This document shows positions 6,928-7,099 of a stretch of DNA of 7,099 nucleotides, piece after piece. The position numbers were made by a program, and so were the translations under genes. Positions within the stretch are counted from its first letter, which is position 1; each line of letters begins with the position of its first letter. Under the pieces are notes generated by a model. The model saw only the letters and a program-made list of their open reading frames with translations. It searched no databases and was not told where the DNA came from. Source of the DNA: Salaquimonas sp. (lineage in GTDB: Bacteria > Pseudomonadota > Alphaproteobacteria > Rhizobiales > Rhizobiaceae); assembly GCA_024639745.1 (NCBI GenBank), contig JAHEHW010000089.1, positions 1-7,099 on the forward strand, read 5' to 3'.

Positions 6928-6948
6928 CGGTTCTGACACCTGTAACCG
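6928..6948. repeat. Dyad in the permease / small-protein divergent region
   Basis: CGGTT (6928-6932) and AACCG (6944-6948) are perfect inverted copies separated by 11 bases, 18 bases upstream of the ATG at 6966. Flanking GAAAC (6917-6921) and GTTTC (6948-6952) offer an alternative outer pairing. The site lies in the 145-base divergent gap (6821-6965), where I see no convincing plus-strand promoter. On the minus strand TTGAAA (6955-6950) could be a -35 box for the permease gene but has only a poor -10 partner. Confidence 0.25.
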
Positions 6949-6965
6949 TTTCAAGTTAGCAGAAA

Positions 6966-7099
6966 ATGACGACGGACAAATCTCATAACGGAAAAGACTC
7001 GCGCGAAGCCGAAGCGCAACGCATTCTTGACCGGGTCAATCGCGAAGCTGAAACAGTCGGGACTTCGTCAATGGCACGAAATTCCGACTGGCACAACAA
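6966..7099 (+). CDS. Uncharacterised small charged protein, N-terminal part (3' truncated)
   Basis: From ATG 6966 the frame stays open to the window end, giving 44 residues. The visible part is hydrophilic and charged, with REAEAQRILDRVNREAETVG (residues 14-33) predicted as a long amphipathic helix, followed by TSSMARNSDW. The AEAQRILDRV...ETVGTSS pattern resembles the start of small sphingomonad proteins of unknown function that I recall as having a C-terminal membrane segment, but that part is not visible here. No function is assigned. There is no clear ribosome binding site. The evidence for coding is the open frame, alphaproteobacterial codon use and position divergent from the permease. 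The start is not certain. Confidence 0.6.
   Translation, partial: MTTDKSHNGKDSREAEAQRILDRVNREAETVGTSSMARNSDWHN

Noticed and set aside
6902..6930. Possible plus-strand promoter TTGCGC-N17-TATCGG before the last gene
   Set aside because: Each box matches the consensus at only three of six positions, which is expected by chance in this composition.

Overview
The window looks like an ordinary chromosomal segment of an alphaproteobacterium, most likely a sphingomonad or a near relative. The evidence is the gene content and order: a DUF1674/SDHAF4 protein, rsmB, a heparinase II/III-like protein and purH. As I recall, this neighbourhood recurs across Alphaproteobacteria. Base composition looks moderately GC-rich by eye (not computed), and most start codons lack a strong Shine-Dalgarno sequence. 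I see no insertion sequence, prophage gene, CRISPR array, tRNA or rRNA.

Layout: (1) 1-185, + strand: the 3' end of a response-regulator receiver domain. (2) 222-446, - strand: a small SDHAF4-like protein, probably starting at TTG, convergent with the receiver gene. (3) 447-532: a short divergent intergenic region with a candidate promoter and a dyad between its -35 and -10 boxes. (4) 533-1864, + strand: rsmB, a 16S rRNA m5C methyltransferase. (5) 1982-3673, + strand: a heparinase II/III-like protein without a recognisable signal peptide. (6) 3792-5408, + strand: purH, the bifunctional last two steps of IMP synthesis, preceded by a conspicuous inverted repeat and a good ribosome binding site. 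(7) 5405-6820, - strand: a 12-TM UMF1/Atg22-like MFS permease, tail-to-tail with purH and sharing a CTAG that serves as both stop codons. (8) 6966 to the window end, + strand: the first 44 codons of a small, charged, uncharacterised protein.

The genes do not form one obvious pathway. rsmB and purH are housekeeping (ribosome modification, purine synthesis), the SDHAF4-like protein is a respiratory assembly factor, and the permease and the heparinase-like protein have unknown substrates. rsmB, the heparinase-like gene and purH run in one direction but are separated by gaps of 117 and 118 bases. Each gap holds inverted repeats, so they may be separately tuned and not one tight operon.

I did not find a clearly new multi-gene system. 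The most interesting points are the purH leader dyad, the divergent SDHAF4/rsmB control region, the unassigned heparinase-like protein lodged between two housekeeping genes, and the shared-stop junction.
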